Positions 17,698 through 26,990 of a stretch of DNA of 64,000 bases are shown piece by piece. Source of the DNA: Mycolicibacterium aurum. Its GTDB lineage: Bacteria; Actinomycetota; Actinomycetes; Mycobacteriales; Mycobacteriaceae. The notes under the pieces are model-generated. The model was not told the origin of the DNA. It searched no databases and worked only from the letters and a program-made list of their open reading frames with translations. The position numbers were made by a program, and so were the translations under genes. How positions within the stretch are numbered: the first letter of the stretch is position 1; every line of letters starts with the position of its first letter. Location of the stretch: the NCBI GenBank assembly GCA_900078775.1, contig LT549889.1, positions 1,364,001 through 1,428,000 on the forward strand. The letters run 5' to 3'.

Positions 17698-18878
17698 CCG
17701 GATCGGACCTGATTCTCACCACGGGCCCGGCCGCCAACGGCGGTAGTTGCGTGGCGCGCCACGACGGGCGGGTGGTGTTCGTCCGCTACGCGCTGCCCGG
17801 CGAGGTGGTCCGGGCGCAGGTGGTGGCCGAGCGTGGATCGTATTGGCACGCTGATGTTGTCGAGGTGATCGAGCCCGGACCGGACCGGATCGAGTCACTG
17901 TGCGGCATCGCCGGCCGTGCCGGGGCCGGGTGCTGCGACCTGGCGTTCGCCGAGCCCGCTGCCGCGCGTCGGATCAAGGGCGAGGTGGTGGCCAATCAGC
18001 TGAGTCGGCTCGGCGGCTACGAGTGGTCGGGGGTGGCCGAACCGGTCGGCGACGGCGACGCGACCGGCTGGCGCACCCGGGTCCGCCTGGACGTGTCCGA
18101 CGGTGGCCGGGCGGGTTTCCACCGCTATCACAGCGCGGAGCTGGCGGAGGACCTGAACTGCGCGCAGCTGCCGGACGGGATGCTCGACGGGCTGGACGGG
18201 TCGCGTTGGCCGCCCGGCGCGCAACTGCACGTCGCCCTGGACGACGACGGACGCCGGCACGTCGTGCAGGCCGGTCCCCGCAACGGCCGCAAGAAGGCCA
18301 CCACGCAGGTCGTGGAGGGCGAGTACGAGGCGGTGCAGCGGATCGGCGGGCGGCAGTGGCGGATCCCGGTGACCGCGTTCTGGCAGGCGCACCGTGACGC
18401 GCCGCGGGTGTACAGCGAGCTGGTGGCCGAGGCCGCCGGGCTGCAGCCGGGCATGACGGCGTGGGATCTCTACGGTGGCGCGGGGGTTTTCGCGGCCGTG
18501 CTGGCCGAGGGTGTCGGCGAGTCGGGCCGGGTGCTCACCGTGGACACTTCGCGCGGGGCGGCGCGCGCCGCCCGGGCCGCGCTCGCGGATCTGCCGCAGG
18601 TGACGGTGCAGACCGAATCGGTGCGCCGCGCCGTCTCGGGGCAGTCCGAGCGCCCGCAGGTGGCTGTGCTGGACCCGCCGCGCGCGGGTGCGGGCCGGGA
18701 GATCATCGAGCAGCTCGCCGGCATCCCGCGCATAATCCACATCGGTTGTGAGGCAGCATCGTTCGCGCGGGACGTGGGGGAGTACCTGCGGCACGGCTAC
18801 ACCGTCGAGCAGTTGCGGGTGTTCGATTCGTTCCCGCTCACCCATCACGTCGAATGCGTGGCCGTGCTCACGCGCTGA
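17694..18878 (+). CDS. TrmA/RumA-family RNA m5U methyltransferase (Rv2689c-like)
   Basis: 394 residues from the GTG at 17694. TRAM-like N-terminal barrel (GPAANGGSCVARHDGRVVFV), Cys-rich stretch LCGIAGRAGAGCCDLAF and SAM-binding motif WDLYGGAGVFAAVLAE. The catalytic region has AVLDPPRAGAGREIIEQLAG and IIHIGCEAASFARD; the Cys in this last motif is the expected nucleophile that attacks C6 of uridine. RNA target (tRNA U54 or 23S rRNA) cannot be read from sequence. Coupled to the permease gene. Confidence 0.9.
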   Translation: MTGSDLILTTGPAANGGSCVARHDGRVVFVRYALPGEVVRAQVVAERGSYWHADVVEVIEPGPDRIESLCGIAGRAGAGCCDLAFAEPAAARRIKGEVVANQLSRLGGYEWSGVAEPVGDGDATGWRTRVRLDVSDGGRAGFHRYHSAELAEDLNCAQLPDGMLDGLDGSRWPPGAQLHVALDDDGRRHVVQAGPRNGRKKATTQVVEGEYEAVQRIGGRQWRIPVTAFWQAHRDAPRVYSELVAEAAGLQPGMTAWDLYGGAGVFAAVLAEGVGESGRVLTVDTSRGAARAARAALADLPQVTVQTESVRRAVSGQSERPQVAVLDPPRAGAGREIIEQLAGIPRIIHIGCEAASFARDVGEYLRHGYTVEQLRVFDSFPLTHHVECVAVLTR

Positions 18879-18879
18879 C

Positions 18880-20145
18880 TCAGGCCGCGCGGTGGATCGT
18901 GACCAGGTGGACGTCACGGGTCAGGATGCGCATTCCGCCGGCGATCGGTGGCGCGGTGGAGCGGTAGGTCGCCCCGGTGGGGGTGGTGTGTTCGGCGACG
19001 TGACGTCCGCCGGGATCGAACAGGGTGCGGACTTTCCAGCCCGGCTGTTCCTTGACGTAGTTGCAGCGTTCGCAGCGGCCGTTGCCGTTCAGCGCGTTTG
19101 TCGGGCCGCGCCGGGCGTGTGGCTCGGCATGATCGATGTGGCGGATCGGCGCATCGCAGTACGGCGTCCGGCAGGTCTGATCGCGGAGTCGGATGAATTG
19201 GGCCAGCCCGGTCGGGAACGCCCGGGCCCGGGACTCCATGGCAATCAGCGCCCCGCTGTCCGGTGCGGCGTAGAGGCGGCGCAGTTCGACCCGGCCCTGC
19301 TCGTCGATCGCATCGGTGATCATCTGGCGCGCCACTGCAGCGGGGATCGGTTCGTAGTCCTGGATCGCCGCAGCGGCGTCGCTCTGCCCGAGCAGGGCCT
19401 CCTCGGGGAGCACCACGTTGACGGTGATCGGCACCGGCTCGGCGGCGGAGCGTCCGGTGACGCGTTCGTACATGGTGTCGGACATCGTCTGCCCGCGCGA
19501 CCGCCCGTCGGGGTTGATATCGGCCTCGCGTTTGAGGCTGGCGTAGACCGAGACGCCCTGCGCCAATGGCATCAGTGCGGTCACATAGACCATGTTGTCG
19601 GGCGCGGGCCGGGTGGAGACGTTGCGGTCCTTGGGTGCTTTGGCCGCGCGCTCCACGATGGCCTGCGGATCGAGCTCGTAGGCGATCTGTTTGGCCTTGG
19701 CGGTGATGCGCTTGTTGCCCAGACCGTCGAGTGCGGCCGGGTCGCCGCACATCCGATGGTCCAATCGCCGACGATCCTCGACGGTCAGGCAGGCCGACTC
19801 CCGGACGATGATGGTGGCTCGCCATTCCGAGAGCACGCCGGCCTCCAGGGCGGCCAGGGTGTGCGGCATCTCGTTGACCAGGGACTTGGCGAAACCGAGG
19901 TGTTGATCGCCCTTCTTGGTCGAATCGCGGCGAGCCAAACCGATTTCCGAGGAGAGCCCGCGGCCGCGGTTCCTGGCCGGTACCCCGGCCCGCGCCTCCA
20001 GCTGACGGCGGATGACGTCCCACTCGGCGGTGCTGCGGGCCTGCTCGGCGGCGGCGGCCGACTTCTGCCGTTCCAGGTCGGCGATGTGATCCCGCAGCGC
20101 CGCTTCCCGGGCCTGCAGATCGTCCGTCGCCATCGGTTCGAACAT
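18880..20145 (-). CDS. DUF222 / HNH endonuclease-domain protein (13E12 family)
   Basis: 421 residues from the ATG at 20143-20145 (MFEPMATDDLQ); an ATG at 20133 is the alternative. The DUF222 region runs through HTLAALEAGVLSEWRATIIV and RRLDHRMCGDPAALDGLGNK. The C-terminal HNH domain has LRDQTCRTPYCDAPIRHIDH, RRGPTNALNGNGRCERCNYV. This is the REP13E12 repeat family, multi-copy in mycobacteria. A perfect mycobacterial LexA box overlaps the start, and TAGCAT seven nt before the ATG suggests a leaderless, SOS-induced transcript. Confidence 0.9.
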   Translation of the reverse strand: MFEPMATDDLQAREAALRDHIADLERQKSAAAAEQARSTAEWDVIRRQLEARAGVPARNRGRGLSSEIGLARRDSTKKGDQHLGFAKSLVNEMPHTLAALEAGVLSEWRATIIVRESACLTVEDRRRLDHRMCGDPAALDGLGNKRITAKAKQIAYELDPQAIVERAAKAPKDRNVSTRPAPDNMVYVTALMPLAQGVSVYASLKREADINPDGRSRGQTMSDTMYERVTGRSAAEPVPITVNVVLPEEALLGQSDAAAAIQDYEPIPAAVARQMITDAIDEQGRVELRRLYAAPDSGALIAMESRARAFPTGLAQFIRLRDQTCRTPYCDAPIRHIDHAEPHARRGPTNALNGNGRCERCNYVKEQPGWKVRTLFDPGGRHVAEHTTPTGATYRSTAPPIAGGMRILTRDVHLVTIHRAA

Positions 20146-20153
20146 GTGTTCGA
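20138..20153 (-). promoter_or_regulatory. LexA (SOS) box
   Basis: TCGAACATGTGTTCGA (plus-strand reading) matches the mycobacterial SOS box TCGAAC-N4-GTTCGA at all 12 defined positions. It covers the predicted transcription start and first codon of the DUF222/HNH gene. Members of the 13E12 family are known LexA targets in M. tuberculosis. Confidence 0.85.
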
Positions 20154-20192
20154 TGCTACACCGATCCGTCCCCGTTGAAAAGGGTGAATCTC

Positions 20193-20720
20193 TCAGGTCT
20201 GCACTGCCGACCAGAGCACCGTGAACAGTCTCGCTTCCCAGTCCTGCCGGATTTTTCCGGTACGGGCGCGCTCGGCGATGTAGGCGCCCACGATGGCGTC
20301 GATCAGGGTGTCGGCGTCGATCGCCGGGTTCATCTCCTTGATCACCGTCACCAGCGCGGCACGTTGTTCGACCAGCATCTCCCGGAACAGCGCGTTGAAT
20401 TCCGGATCCTGCTGGGCCAGCAGGGCGGCGAACCCGCCGAAGCCGATCCCGTCGCCCACCGCGGCGACCGCATGCCGGATCACCCACCGCAGTCGTTCGG
20501 CCGGATCCCCCTGTGGCGGGGCCGGAGTGGCGGCGATCAGGCGTGCCAATGCTGCGCGCAGCATGTCCCGCCGGTCGCTGTGGCGACGGTAGATCGTCGT
20601 CTTGGCAACCCCGGACTGGGCCTGGACTGCCTGCACGGTGACCGAGAGGGGCCCGCTGGTGCGCAGGAGGTGCAGCGCGGATTCGGCGATGCGGTCCTCG
20701 ACATTTGTTGCCGCTGTCAT
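20193..20720 (-). CDS. TetR-family transcriptional regulator
   Basis: 175 residues. N-terminal HTH (IAESALHLLRTSGPLSVTVQ, then AVQAQSGVAKTTIYRRHSDR) and a divergent ligand-binding domain (TetR_C-like) with a final helix RQDWEARLFTVLWSAV. The effector is unknown. It is divergent from the small membrane-protein gene at 20782, and the 61-bp gap holds a perfect palindrome, so it probably represses both. Confidence 0.9.
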   Translation of the reverse strand: MTAATNVEDRIAESALHLLRTSGPLSVTVQAVQAQSGVAKTTIYRRHSDRRDMLRAALARLIAATPAPPQGDPAERLRWVIRHAVAAVGDGIGFGGFAALLAQQDPEFNALFREMLVEQRAALVTVIKEMNPAIDADTLIDAIVGAYIAERARTGKIRQDWEARLFTVLWSAVQT

Positions 20721-20733
20721 GAGCTACAGTGTA

Positions 20734-20745
20734 CGTATCGATACG
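20734..20745. promoter_or_regulatory. Candidate TetR operator
   Basis: CGTATCGATACG is a perfect 12-bp palindrome in the divergent promoter region, flanked by a wider inverted pair (GCTAC ... GTAGC). Confidence 0.6.
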
Positions 20746-20781
20746 CTGCGCGTAGCGTAGCGGGTTGGAGAGGATGAAGAG

Positions 20782-21090
20782 ATGAAGAAGATGTCCGGCG
20801 GGGCCGCGGTCTACCTCGGCTATGTGCTGATTCTGTTGGGCTTCGTGTCGTTGGGGTTGTTCGTGGCGGCGTTGGCTTTCGGTAGTTCCGCACTGGCAAT
20901 GGTCGCCGGGTCCGCGCTCATCGCCGCATTGGGCGGTGGCGTCATCGCGATCCGGCGGGGTCTGCGGATCAAGGGTGGTGTCTGGGAGAAGCCGGAGTCC
21001 GGCGACCGTGCCGAGAACTATCTGGCGACCTACCGGAGCGCCGCTGCCGATCAGCCTGCCGACGTCGGAGAGCTCCGCCACGCGGCGTGA
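20782..21090 (+). CDS. Small two-helix membrane protein
   Basis: 102 residues from the ATG at 20782 with a GGAGAGGATGAAGAG leader. Two hydrophobic segments (YLGYVLILLGFVSLGLFVAA and ALAMVAGSALIAALGGGVIA) are followed by a basic patch (IRRGLRIKGG) and a polar tail. Function unknown; divergent pairing with a TetR gene suggests it is the regulated target, perhaps a membrane-stress or efflux accessory protein. Confidence 0.7.
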   Translation: MKKMSGGAAVYLGYVLILLGFVSLGLFVAALAFGSSALAMVAGSALIAALGGGVIAIRRGLRIKGGVWEKPESGDRAENYLATYRSAAADQPADVGELRHAA

Positions 21091-21228
21091 AGGCTGCGAT
21101 CAGAGATGGTCACGCGAGAGGCGAAGTGTCTCGGCGATCTGGCCGACGGGAAGCCGCACACATCGAATGCGGGCGATATATCCGCGGGGTCGCCCCCGAC
21201 GCCGAACCCGAAGAGGTGCACTAAAGTC

Positions 21229-21283
21229 GGACCCGGTGTGCCGGGAAGTCTGGTCGGCGACAACTGAACGCCGACCAGAGGAG
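21229..21283 (+). promoter_or_regulatory. Structured leader upstream of nhaA
   Basis: Two consecutive hairpins: CCCGG-TGTG-CCGGG (21232-21245), extendable by GAC/GTC with an AA bulge, and a perfect 10-bp stem CTGGTCGGCG / CGCCGACCAG (21250-21259 with 21269-21278). The GAGGAG ribosome-binding site starts at the last stem base, five nt before the ATG spacing ends. This geometry suits translational control. No riboswitch class was assigned. Confidence 0.5.
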
Positions 21284-21287
21284 CCCG

Positions 21288-22589
21288 ATGAACCGTCCCC
21301 GCCTACTCTCGCTGGGGTCCTGGACCGAGACGCGCAGGGTCACCGAGATCCTGCGCAAGGAAACCGTCGGCGGTGTCATCCTGCTCATCGCCGCCTCGGC
21401 GGCGATCGTCTGGGCCAATTCTCCTTGGGCGGACAGCTATTTCGCGCTGCGGGATTTCACGGTAGGGGCCGAACCCTTCGGCCTGCACCTGAGTCTGAGC
21501 ATCGGGCACTGGGCCTCCGACGGGCTGCTCGCGGTGTTCTTCTTCGTCGTCGGCCTGGAGCTCAAACGGGAGTTCGTCGCCGGCGACCTGCGCGACCCGG
21601 GCAAGGCGGTGCTGCCGATCGCCGCGGCGGTCGGCGGCATGGTGGTCCCCGCGCTGATCTTCGTCGCGGTCGCCACCCGCGAGGGCGGCGACGCCGTGCA
21701 CGGCTGGGCGATCCCGACGGCCACTGACATCGCGTTCGCGGTGGCCGTGCTAGCGGTGATCTCCACCCATCTGCCGTCCGCGCTGCGGATGTTCCTGCTC
21801 ACCCTGGCGGTGGTGGACGATCTGCTGGCGATCACCGTCATCGCCATCTTCTACACCGACACCCTGAACATCACCGCGCTGGCGCTTACCGCGATCCCGT
21901 TGGGGATCTTCGCCGTCTGCGTGCAGCGCGGGGTGCAGGCCTGGTGGATCCTGATCCCGCTGTCGATCGCGACCTGGGTGCTGATGCACGAGTCCGGGGT
22001 GCACGCGACGGTCGCCGGGGTACTGCTCGGCTTCATGGTTCCGGTGCGCAAGAAGGCCCGCACGAACGCCCGCGAGGTCGACGCCGGGATGGCCGAATAC
22101 TTCGAGCACCGGTCCCGGCCCATCTCGGCGGGCATCGCGATCCCGGTGTTCGCCTTCTTCGCCGCCGGGGTCAGCCTGGGTGGTTTCGGGGGTCTGGCCG
22201 GAGCGCTGGGGCACCCGATCACCCTGGGCATCGTGCTCGGGTTGGTGCTGGGCAAACCGATCGGGATCTTCCTGACCACCTGGACGCTGGCCAAGGTGAC
22301 GCGGGCCGAACTGGACTCCTCGCTGCGCTGGGTGGACGTGCTCGGTGTCTCGATGCTGGCCGGCATCGGGTTCACGGTGTCCCTGTTGATCGGTGATCTG
22401 GCCTACAGCGATCCGGCCCGTGAGGAATTCGTCAAAGTCGGGGTGCTGACCGGTTCGGTGGTGGCCGCCATCCTGGCGTCGGTGCTGCTGACAGCCAGGA
22501 ACGCGGCATACCGCCGAATCCACGAAATCGAGACCACCGACCAAGATCACGATGGTGTGCCCGACATCTACCAGGCTCGACAGGACTGA
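21288..22589 (+). CDS. nhaA: Na+/H+ antiporter NhaA
   Basis: 433 residues from the ATG at 21288. NhaA signatures are clear: [37 protein letters not shown] and [19 protein letters not shown]. The Asp of TATDIAFA and the two Asp of VVDDL are the unwound-helix and Na+/H+-binding residues. It has about 12 transmembrane segments and a short cytoplasmic C-terminus ([17 protein letters not shown]). It exports Na+ in exchange for protons at alkaline pH. No partner gene; structured leader upstream. Confidence 0.94.
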   Translation: MNRPRLLSLGSWTETRRVTEILRKETVGGVILLIAASAAIVWANSPWADSYFALRDFTVGAEPFGLHLSLSIGHWASDGLLAVFFFVVGLELKREFVAGDLRDPGKAVLPIAAAVGGMVVPALIFVAVATREGGDAVHGWAIPTATDIAFAVAVLAVISTHLPSALRMFLLTLAVVDDLLAITVIAIFYTDTLNITALALTAIPLGIFAVCVQRGVQAWWILIPLSIATWVLMHESGVHATVAGVLLGFMVPVRKKARTNAREVDAGMAEYFEHRSRPISAGIAIPVFAFFAAGVSLGGFGGLAGALGHPITLGIVLGLVLGKPIGIFLTTWTLAKVTRAELDSSLRWVDVLGVSMLAGIGFTVSLLIGDLAYSDPAREEFVKVGVLTGSVVAAILASVLLTARNAAYRRIHEIETTDQDHDGVPDIYQARQD

Positions 22590-22604
22590 TGGGTGTTACG
22601 TGGG

Positions 22605-22610
22605 TAAACT
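22605..22610 (+). promoter_or_regulatory. -10 element of a leaderless dxs transcript
   Basis: TAAACT ends six nt before the dxs ATG and fits the mycobacterial TANNNT consensus, so transcription would begin at or next to the start codon. Confidence 0.5.
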
Positions 22611-22616
22611 AACGGG

Positions 22617-24539
22617 ATGCTTAAACAGATCCGCGGTCCCGCTGATCTGCAGCACCTGTCCCAGTCACAGCTCGAAGAGCTGGCCGGTGAAATCCGTGAA
22701 TTCCTGATTCACAAGGTTGCTGCAACCGGGGGACATCTGGGCCCGAATCTCGGCGTCGTCGAACTGACTCTCGCGCTGCACCGGGTCTTCGATTCGCCGC
22801 ACGATCCGATCATCTTCGACACCGGGCATCAGTCCTACGTGCACAAGATCCTGACCGGACGGGCCGCGGACTTCGACCAGCTGCGCATGAAGGACGGACT
22901 GTCCGGTTATCCGGCGCGCGACGAGAGCGAGCATGACTGGGTCGAGTCCAGCCACGCCAGCACCGCGCTGTCCTACGCCGACGGCCTGGCCAAGGCCTTC
23001 GAGCTGTCCGGCCACCGCAACCGGCACGTCGTCGCCGTGGTCGGTGACGGTGCGCTGACCGGCGGGATGTGCTGGGAGGCGCTCAACAACATCGCCGGTT
23101 CGAACCGGCCGGTGGTCATCGTGGTCAACGACAACGGCCGTAGCTACGCACCCACGATCGGCGGGCTCGCCGACCATCTGGCCGCCCTGCAGCTGCAGCC
23201 CGGCTACGAGAAGGTCCTGGAGAAGGGCCGCGACGTGGTGCGCGGCGTGCCCTTCATCGGCGAGATCTGCTACCAGTGCATGCACAGCGTGAAGGCCGGC
23301 CTCAAGGACGCACTGCAACCGCAGGCCATGTTCACCGACCTGGGCCTGAAGTACGTCGGCCCGATCGACGGTCATGACGAGCACGCCGTCGAGGCCGCGC
23401 TGCGGCACGCGCGGGGTTTCAATGCCCCAGTGATCGTGCACGTCGTCACCCGCAAGGGCATGGGCTACGCACCCGCCGAGGCCGACGAGGCCGAGCAGAT
23501 GCACGCCTGCGGCGTCATCGACCCGCTGACCGGGCTGGCTACCTCGGAGTCCGCGCCCGGTTGGACCGGCACCTTCTCCGACGAACTGATCAAGATCGCC
23601 AAGCGCCGGCGCGACATCGTCGCCATCACCGCGGCGATGCCCGGCCCCACCGGCCTGGCCGCGTTCGGCCAGCAGTTCCCGGACCGGCTCTTCGACGTCG
23701 GCATCGCCGAGCAGCACGCCATGACCTCGGCCGCCGGACTGGCGATGGGCGGTATGCACCCGGTCGTCGCGATCTACTCGACGTTCCTCAACCGTGCCTT
23801 CGACCAGATGATGATGGACGTCGCCCTGCACAAGCTGCCGGTCACGATCGTGCTCGACCGTGCCGGCGTCACCGGCCCGGACGGCGCCAGCCACCACGGC
23901 GTGTGGGACCTGTCCATCCTCGGCGTCGTTCCCGGTATGCGGGTCGCCGCTCCGCGCGACGCCTCCCGGTTGCGCGAGGAGTTGGGTGAGGCCCTTGAGG
24001 TCAAGGACGGCCCGACGGCCATCCGGTTCCCGAAGGGCGCTGTCGGCGAAGACATTCCGGCGCTCGAGCGACGCAACGGGCTGGACATCCTGGCCAAACC
24101 GGGGCCCGAGGCCTCCGAGGATGTCCTGCTGATCGCGGTCGGCTCCTTCGCCCAGATGGGTCTGGCCGTCGCACAACGCCTACAGCAGCACGGCATCGGA
24201 GTGACCGTCGTCGACCCGCGTTGGGTGCTGCCGGTTCCCGAGGCGCTGCACGCGCTGGCAGCCGCGCACAAGCTCGTCGTCACCCTGGAGGACAACGGGC
24301 TGCACGGCGGCATCGGCTCTGCGGTGTCCGCTTCGCTGCGGGCCGCCGAGATCGACGTGCCGTGCCGCGATGTCGGTGTGCCGCAGGAGTTCCAGACCTA
24401 CGCCTCGCGCGGTGAGGTGCTCACCGACATCGGTCTGACCGATCAGCACGTCGCGCGTCAGATCACCGGATGGGTTGCTGCGCTGAACAATTCCGAACTC
24501 GACGCCGACGCTGACATGTCGGTGCGGAAGTCCGACTAG
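22617..24539 (+). CDS. dxs: 1-deoxy-D-xylulose-5-phosphate synthase
   Basis: 640 residues, full length. Thiamine-diphosphate enzyme of the MEP isoprenoid pathway: condenses pyruvate and glyceraldehyde-3-phosphate. Motifs: [13 protein letters not shown], the ThDP site [16 protein letters not shown] ... [16 protein letters not shown], and the transketolase central region [20 protein letters not shown] and [17 protein letters not shown]-terminal regulatory domain follows ([20 protein letters not shown]). It probably has its own promoter and overlaps the convergent psiE-like gene by 4 bp. Confidence 0.96.
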   Translation: MLKQIRGPADLQHLSQSQLEELAGEIREFLIHKVAATGGHLGPNLGVVELTLALHRVFDSPHDPIIFDTGHQSYVHKILTGRAADFDQLRMKDGLSGYPARDESEHDWVESSHASTALSYADGLAKAFELSGHRNRHVVAVVGDGALTGGMCWEALNNIAGSNRPVVIVVNDNGRSYAPTIGGLADHLAALQLQPGYEKVLEKGRDVVRGVPFIGEICYQCMHSVKAGLKDALQPQAMFTDLGLKYVGPIDGHDEHAVEAALRHARGFNAPVIVHVVTRKGMGYAPAEADEAEQMHACGVIDPLTGLATSESAPGWTGTFSDELIKIAKRRRDIVAITAAMPGPTGLAAFGQQFPDRLFDVGIAEQHAMTSAAGLAMGGMHPVVAIYSTFLNRAFDQMMMDVALHKLPVTIVLDRAGVTGPDGASHHGVWDLSILGVVPGMRVAAPRDASRLREELGEALEVKDGPTAIRFPKGAVGEDIPALERRNGLDILAKPGPEASEDVLLIAVGSFAQMGLAVAQRLQQHGIGVTVVDPRWVLPVPEALHALAAAHKLVVTLEDNGLHGGIGSAVSASLRAAEIDVPCRDVGVPQEFQTYASRGEVLTDIGLTDQHVARQITGWVAALNNSELDADADMSVRKSD

Positions 24540-25021
24540 GAATACTCCGGAGCTGCCAGACTGCGCTGCCTCAGCACCCACGCGGAGACCGCCAGTACCA
24601 GTACCAGTGCGCCGAGCACCCCGGTCTGGACGATGGTCCTGGCGAACTCCGGACCCTGGCCCACGAGTTTGGCCGCTTCCACCGACTGGACGACAATCTC
24701 TTTGATACAAGCCAGGATGCCGACGATCAAGAACGGCTCGACGGCGATCTCGTGGGACCGCAGGCTGGTCCGCACGGCGTAGAGCAATTCGACGAAGATG
24801 AAGATCAGCAGGACGCCGTCCAGAAGTTCCAGCATGACGTTGGAGGTGGGCGTGTCCAGTAACGACATCATGGTTTTGACCTGGGCCACCAGCAGGGCCG
24901 CCGCTCCGGCCACCAGAATGACCGCGATCGCCCAGTACACGGCGTCCTCGGCGATGCTGAGGACGCGGTCGGCGAACCGCTGGCGGTCTTTTTCGTCGTT
25001 CGTCGCGTCTTTTTCGGCCAT
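24536..25021 (-). CDS. PsiE-family membrane protein
   Basis: 161 residues from the ATG at 25019-25021. After a charged start ([20 protein letters not shown]), four transmembrane helices follow, with the PsiE signature [18 protein letters not shown] and [20 protein letters not shown]. PsiE is phosphate-starvation-inducible in E. coli; its biochemical role is unknown, and phosphate control here is not shown by sequence. Confidence 0.85.
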   Translation of the reverse strand: MAEKDATNDEKDRQRFADRVLSIAEDAVYWAIAVILVAGAAALLVAQVKTMMSLLDTPTSNVMLELLDGVLLIFIFVELLYAVRTSLRSHEIAVEPFLIVGILACIKEIVVQSVEAAKLVGQGPEFARTIVQTGVLGALVLVLAVSAWVLRQRSLAAPEYS

Positions 25022-25065
25022 GTCGAGCGCCCTTCAGCTCGCAGGTGGGTGAGGGTTCCCGCCGG

Positions 25066-26328
25066 TCAATCCGACGACACGTCGGTCGACGTTGTCAATG
25101 CTGCCACGAGCACCGGCAGCGTCAGCTCGCGCTGCCACGGACGGGCCTTGGCGGCGACCAGGAACTCGTCGACCGCCGCCGCCGCATCGGGCACCGGTTG
25201 CCAGTCCCAGCACAGCCGTCGCACCGTATCCGGAGTCAACAGGTTCTCAGTGGGTACCGAAACCCGTTCGGACAGCGTCGATAACGCCGCGCGAACAGCC
25301 TCCAGCCGTTCGGCGGCCTCCGGCTTGCGCCGCGACCAACGCGCCGGTGGCGGCGGTCCGTTCAAGGGTTCGGTAGCCGCCGGCGGATTCGGATCGGCCC
25401 GGGCCCGGGCCAACGCGTCCAGCCAGACCTTGGCGCTGCGGCGCTGCTTGCTGCCGCCGAACACCGGTAGCGCGGTGAGCTTTTCGATCGTGTCGGGATC
25501 GGCGGTGGCGGCGTTGATGATCGCAGCGTCGGGCAGGATCCGGCCCGGCGCGATATCGCGGCGCTGGGCGATCTGGTCGCGGGTGGTCCACAGCTCGCGC
25601 ACCGCGGCCAGCGTCCGTGGGTCACGCACCTTGTGGATCCCCGACGTGCGGCGCCACTTGTCCCGCCGGGTGACCGTCGGCTCGGCGGTCCGCAAGAACT
25701 CGAATTCTTGTGCCGCCCAATCCGTCTTACCCTGTTCCTCGAGGACGGCGGCGAGCGCCGCCCGAAGCTCCAGTAGCACCTCGACGTCGAGGGCGGCGTA
25801 GTTCAGCCAGTCGGCCGGCAGCGGCCGCTTGGACCAGTCGGCGGCGCCGTGTCCCTTGACCAGACCCAGCCCGAGTAGTCGGCGCACCATCTCGGCGAGG
25901 TTCACCCGCTCGAATCCGGCCAGCCGGGCGCCCAATTCGGTGTCATACAGCCGCGGCGGGACCATCCCCAGTTCGGCAAGGCAGGGCAGATCCTGGTCGG
26001 CGGCGTGCAGCACCCACTCGTCGGTGCTCAGCACCTCGGCCAGCGGAGCCATCACCTTCAGCGAGTCGCCGCCGTGGTTCACCGGGTCGATGAGCACCGA
26101 TCCGGCGCCGCCGCGGCGGATCTGCACCAGATAGGCGCGGTTGGAGTAGCGGAAGCCCGATGCACGCTCGGCGTCGATCGCGAACGGTCCGGACCCGCCG
26201 GCCAACAGCTCGGCGGCCCGGGCGATATCGCTGGGGTAGAGCGCGACCGGTGGCACACCGTCGGCAGGGGCGAGTAGGGGAGTCGCCTCGGGCTCGGGCG
26301 CGGTCCCGGTGTCTTCGGGTTCGGTCAT
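25066..26328 (-). CDS. Ribonuclease D (Rv2681-like)
   Basis: 420 residues from the ATG at 26326-26328. DEDD-type 3'-5' exonuclease: DxE in FAIDAERASGFRYSNRAYLV, second Asp in VLHAADQDLPCLAELG, and YxxxD in WLNYAALDVEVLLELRAAL. The HRDC domain follows (VRELWTTRDQIAQRRDIAPG). It should trim stable RNAs. Its start is 1 bp from the stop of the DUF3000 gene, so the two form an operon in which DUF3000 is first. Confidence 0.9.
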   Translation of the reverse strand: MTEPEDTGTAPEPEATPLLAPADGVPPVALYPSDIARAAELLAGGSGPFAIDAERASGFRYSNRAYLVQIRRGGAGSVLIDPVNHGGDSLKVMAPLAEVLSTDEWVLHAADQDLPCLAELGMVPPRLYDTELGARLAGFERVNLAEMVRRLLGLGLVKGHGAADWSKRPLPADWLNYAALDVEVLLELRAALAAVLEEQGKTDWAAQEFEFLRTAEPTVTRRDKWRRTSGIHKVRDPRTLAAVRELWTTRDQIAQRRDIAPGRILPDAAIINAATADPDTIEKLTALPVFGGSKQRRSAKVWLDALARARADPNPPAATEPLNGPPPPARWSRRKPEAAERLEAVRAALSTLSERVSVPTENLLTPDTVRRLCWDWQPVPDAAAAVDEFLVAAKARPWQRELTLPVLVAALTTSTDVSSD

Positions 26329-26329
26329 G

Positions 26330-26911
26330 TCAGGCGCGGGTGCGGGAACCCAAGGTGGTGACCCCGGCGGGCGGCAGACCGGCCGCATGCTCGAGCACCT
26401 CGCAGAACGCCTGGACGTGCGGACCCAACTCCAGGTTGGTCGCCGTCCAGGACGCCCGCAGTTCCAGTTGATGGGCGCGGGGCGGGCCGGAGATGTCGCC
26501 GTAGCGCACCGAGGTGGTCGCGGTGACCGTGCCACCCAGCGCGGTGACGGCGTCCCCGTGCTGTCCCAGCGCGTCCTGCAGCCAACTCCACGCCACCTCC
26601 GGCAGCAGCGGGTCGACGGCCTCGCTGGAGTCCAGGTCGGCCTGGATGTAGGCGACCAGGCGCATGGTCCCGTCCCACGCCTCGGCGCCGTCGGGATCGT
26701 GCAGCAGGATCAGGCGGCCGAAGGCATCGCCCTCGGACCGTTCCGGCACGACGGCGGCGTCCGGATGGCGGACCTCGGCGCCCAGCGCGTAGCTGAAGGG
26801 CGCCAGCCGCTGCGGCGGGCGGATCGGCCCGAGCTCGATCTCCGGCCGAACGGTGGCGGCATTCATGGCAGCAACCGCAGTGCGGAACTGAGCCGGTTCG
26901 GCGGACGTCAC
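26330..26911 (-). CDS. DUF3000 protein (Rv2680-like)
   Basis: 193 residues from a GTG at 26909-26911 (VTSAEPAQFRTAVAAMNAAT). Conserved stretches: FSYALGAEVRHPDAAVVPE, EGDAFGRLILLHDPDG, MRLVAYIQADLD and LPEVAWSWLQDAL. Function unknown; family restricted to actinobacteria. Divergent from hemE (79 bp) and upstream of rnd in one operon. Confidence 0.87.
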   Translation of the reverse strand: MTSAEPAQFRTAVAAMNAATVRPEIELGPIRPPQRLAPFSYALGAEVRHPDAAVVPERSEGDAFGRLILLHDPDGAEAWDGTMRLVAYIQADLDSSEAVDPLLPEVAWSWLQDALGQHGDAVTALGGTVTATTSVRYGDISGPPRAHQLELRASWTATNLELGPHVQAFCEVLEHAAGLPPAGVTTLGSRTRA

Positions 26912-26990
26912 AAATCTGGACCGTAGCCCCAACTGGACTCCACCGTGCGCAGGCGCGCCGATCATCGGGCACATGGCACGATAGGGCCCG

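Noticed and set aside
20146..21081. N-terminal extension of the DUF222/HNH ORF through the TetR region
   Set aside because: The extension lies antisense to TetR and the small membrane gene region and is not conserved; the LexA box and -10 place the start at 20145.
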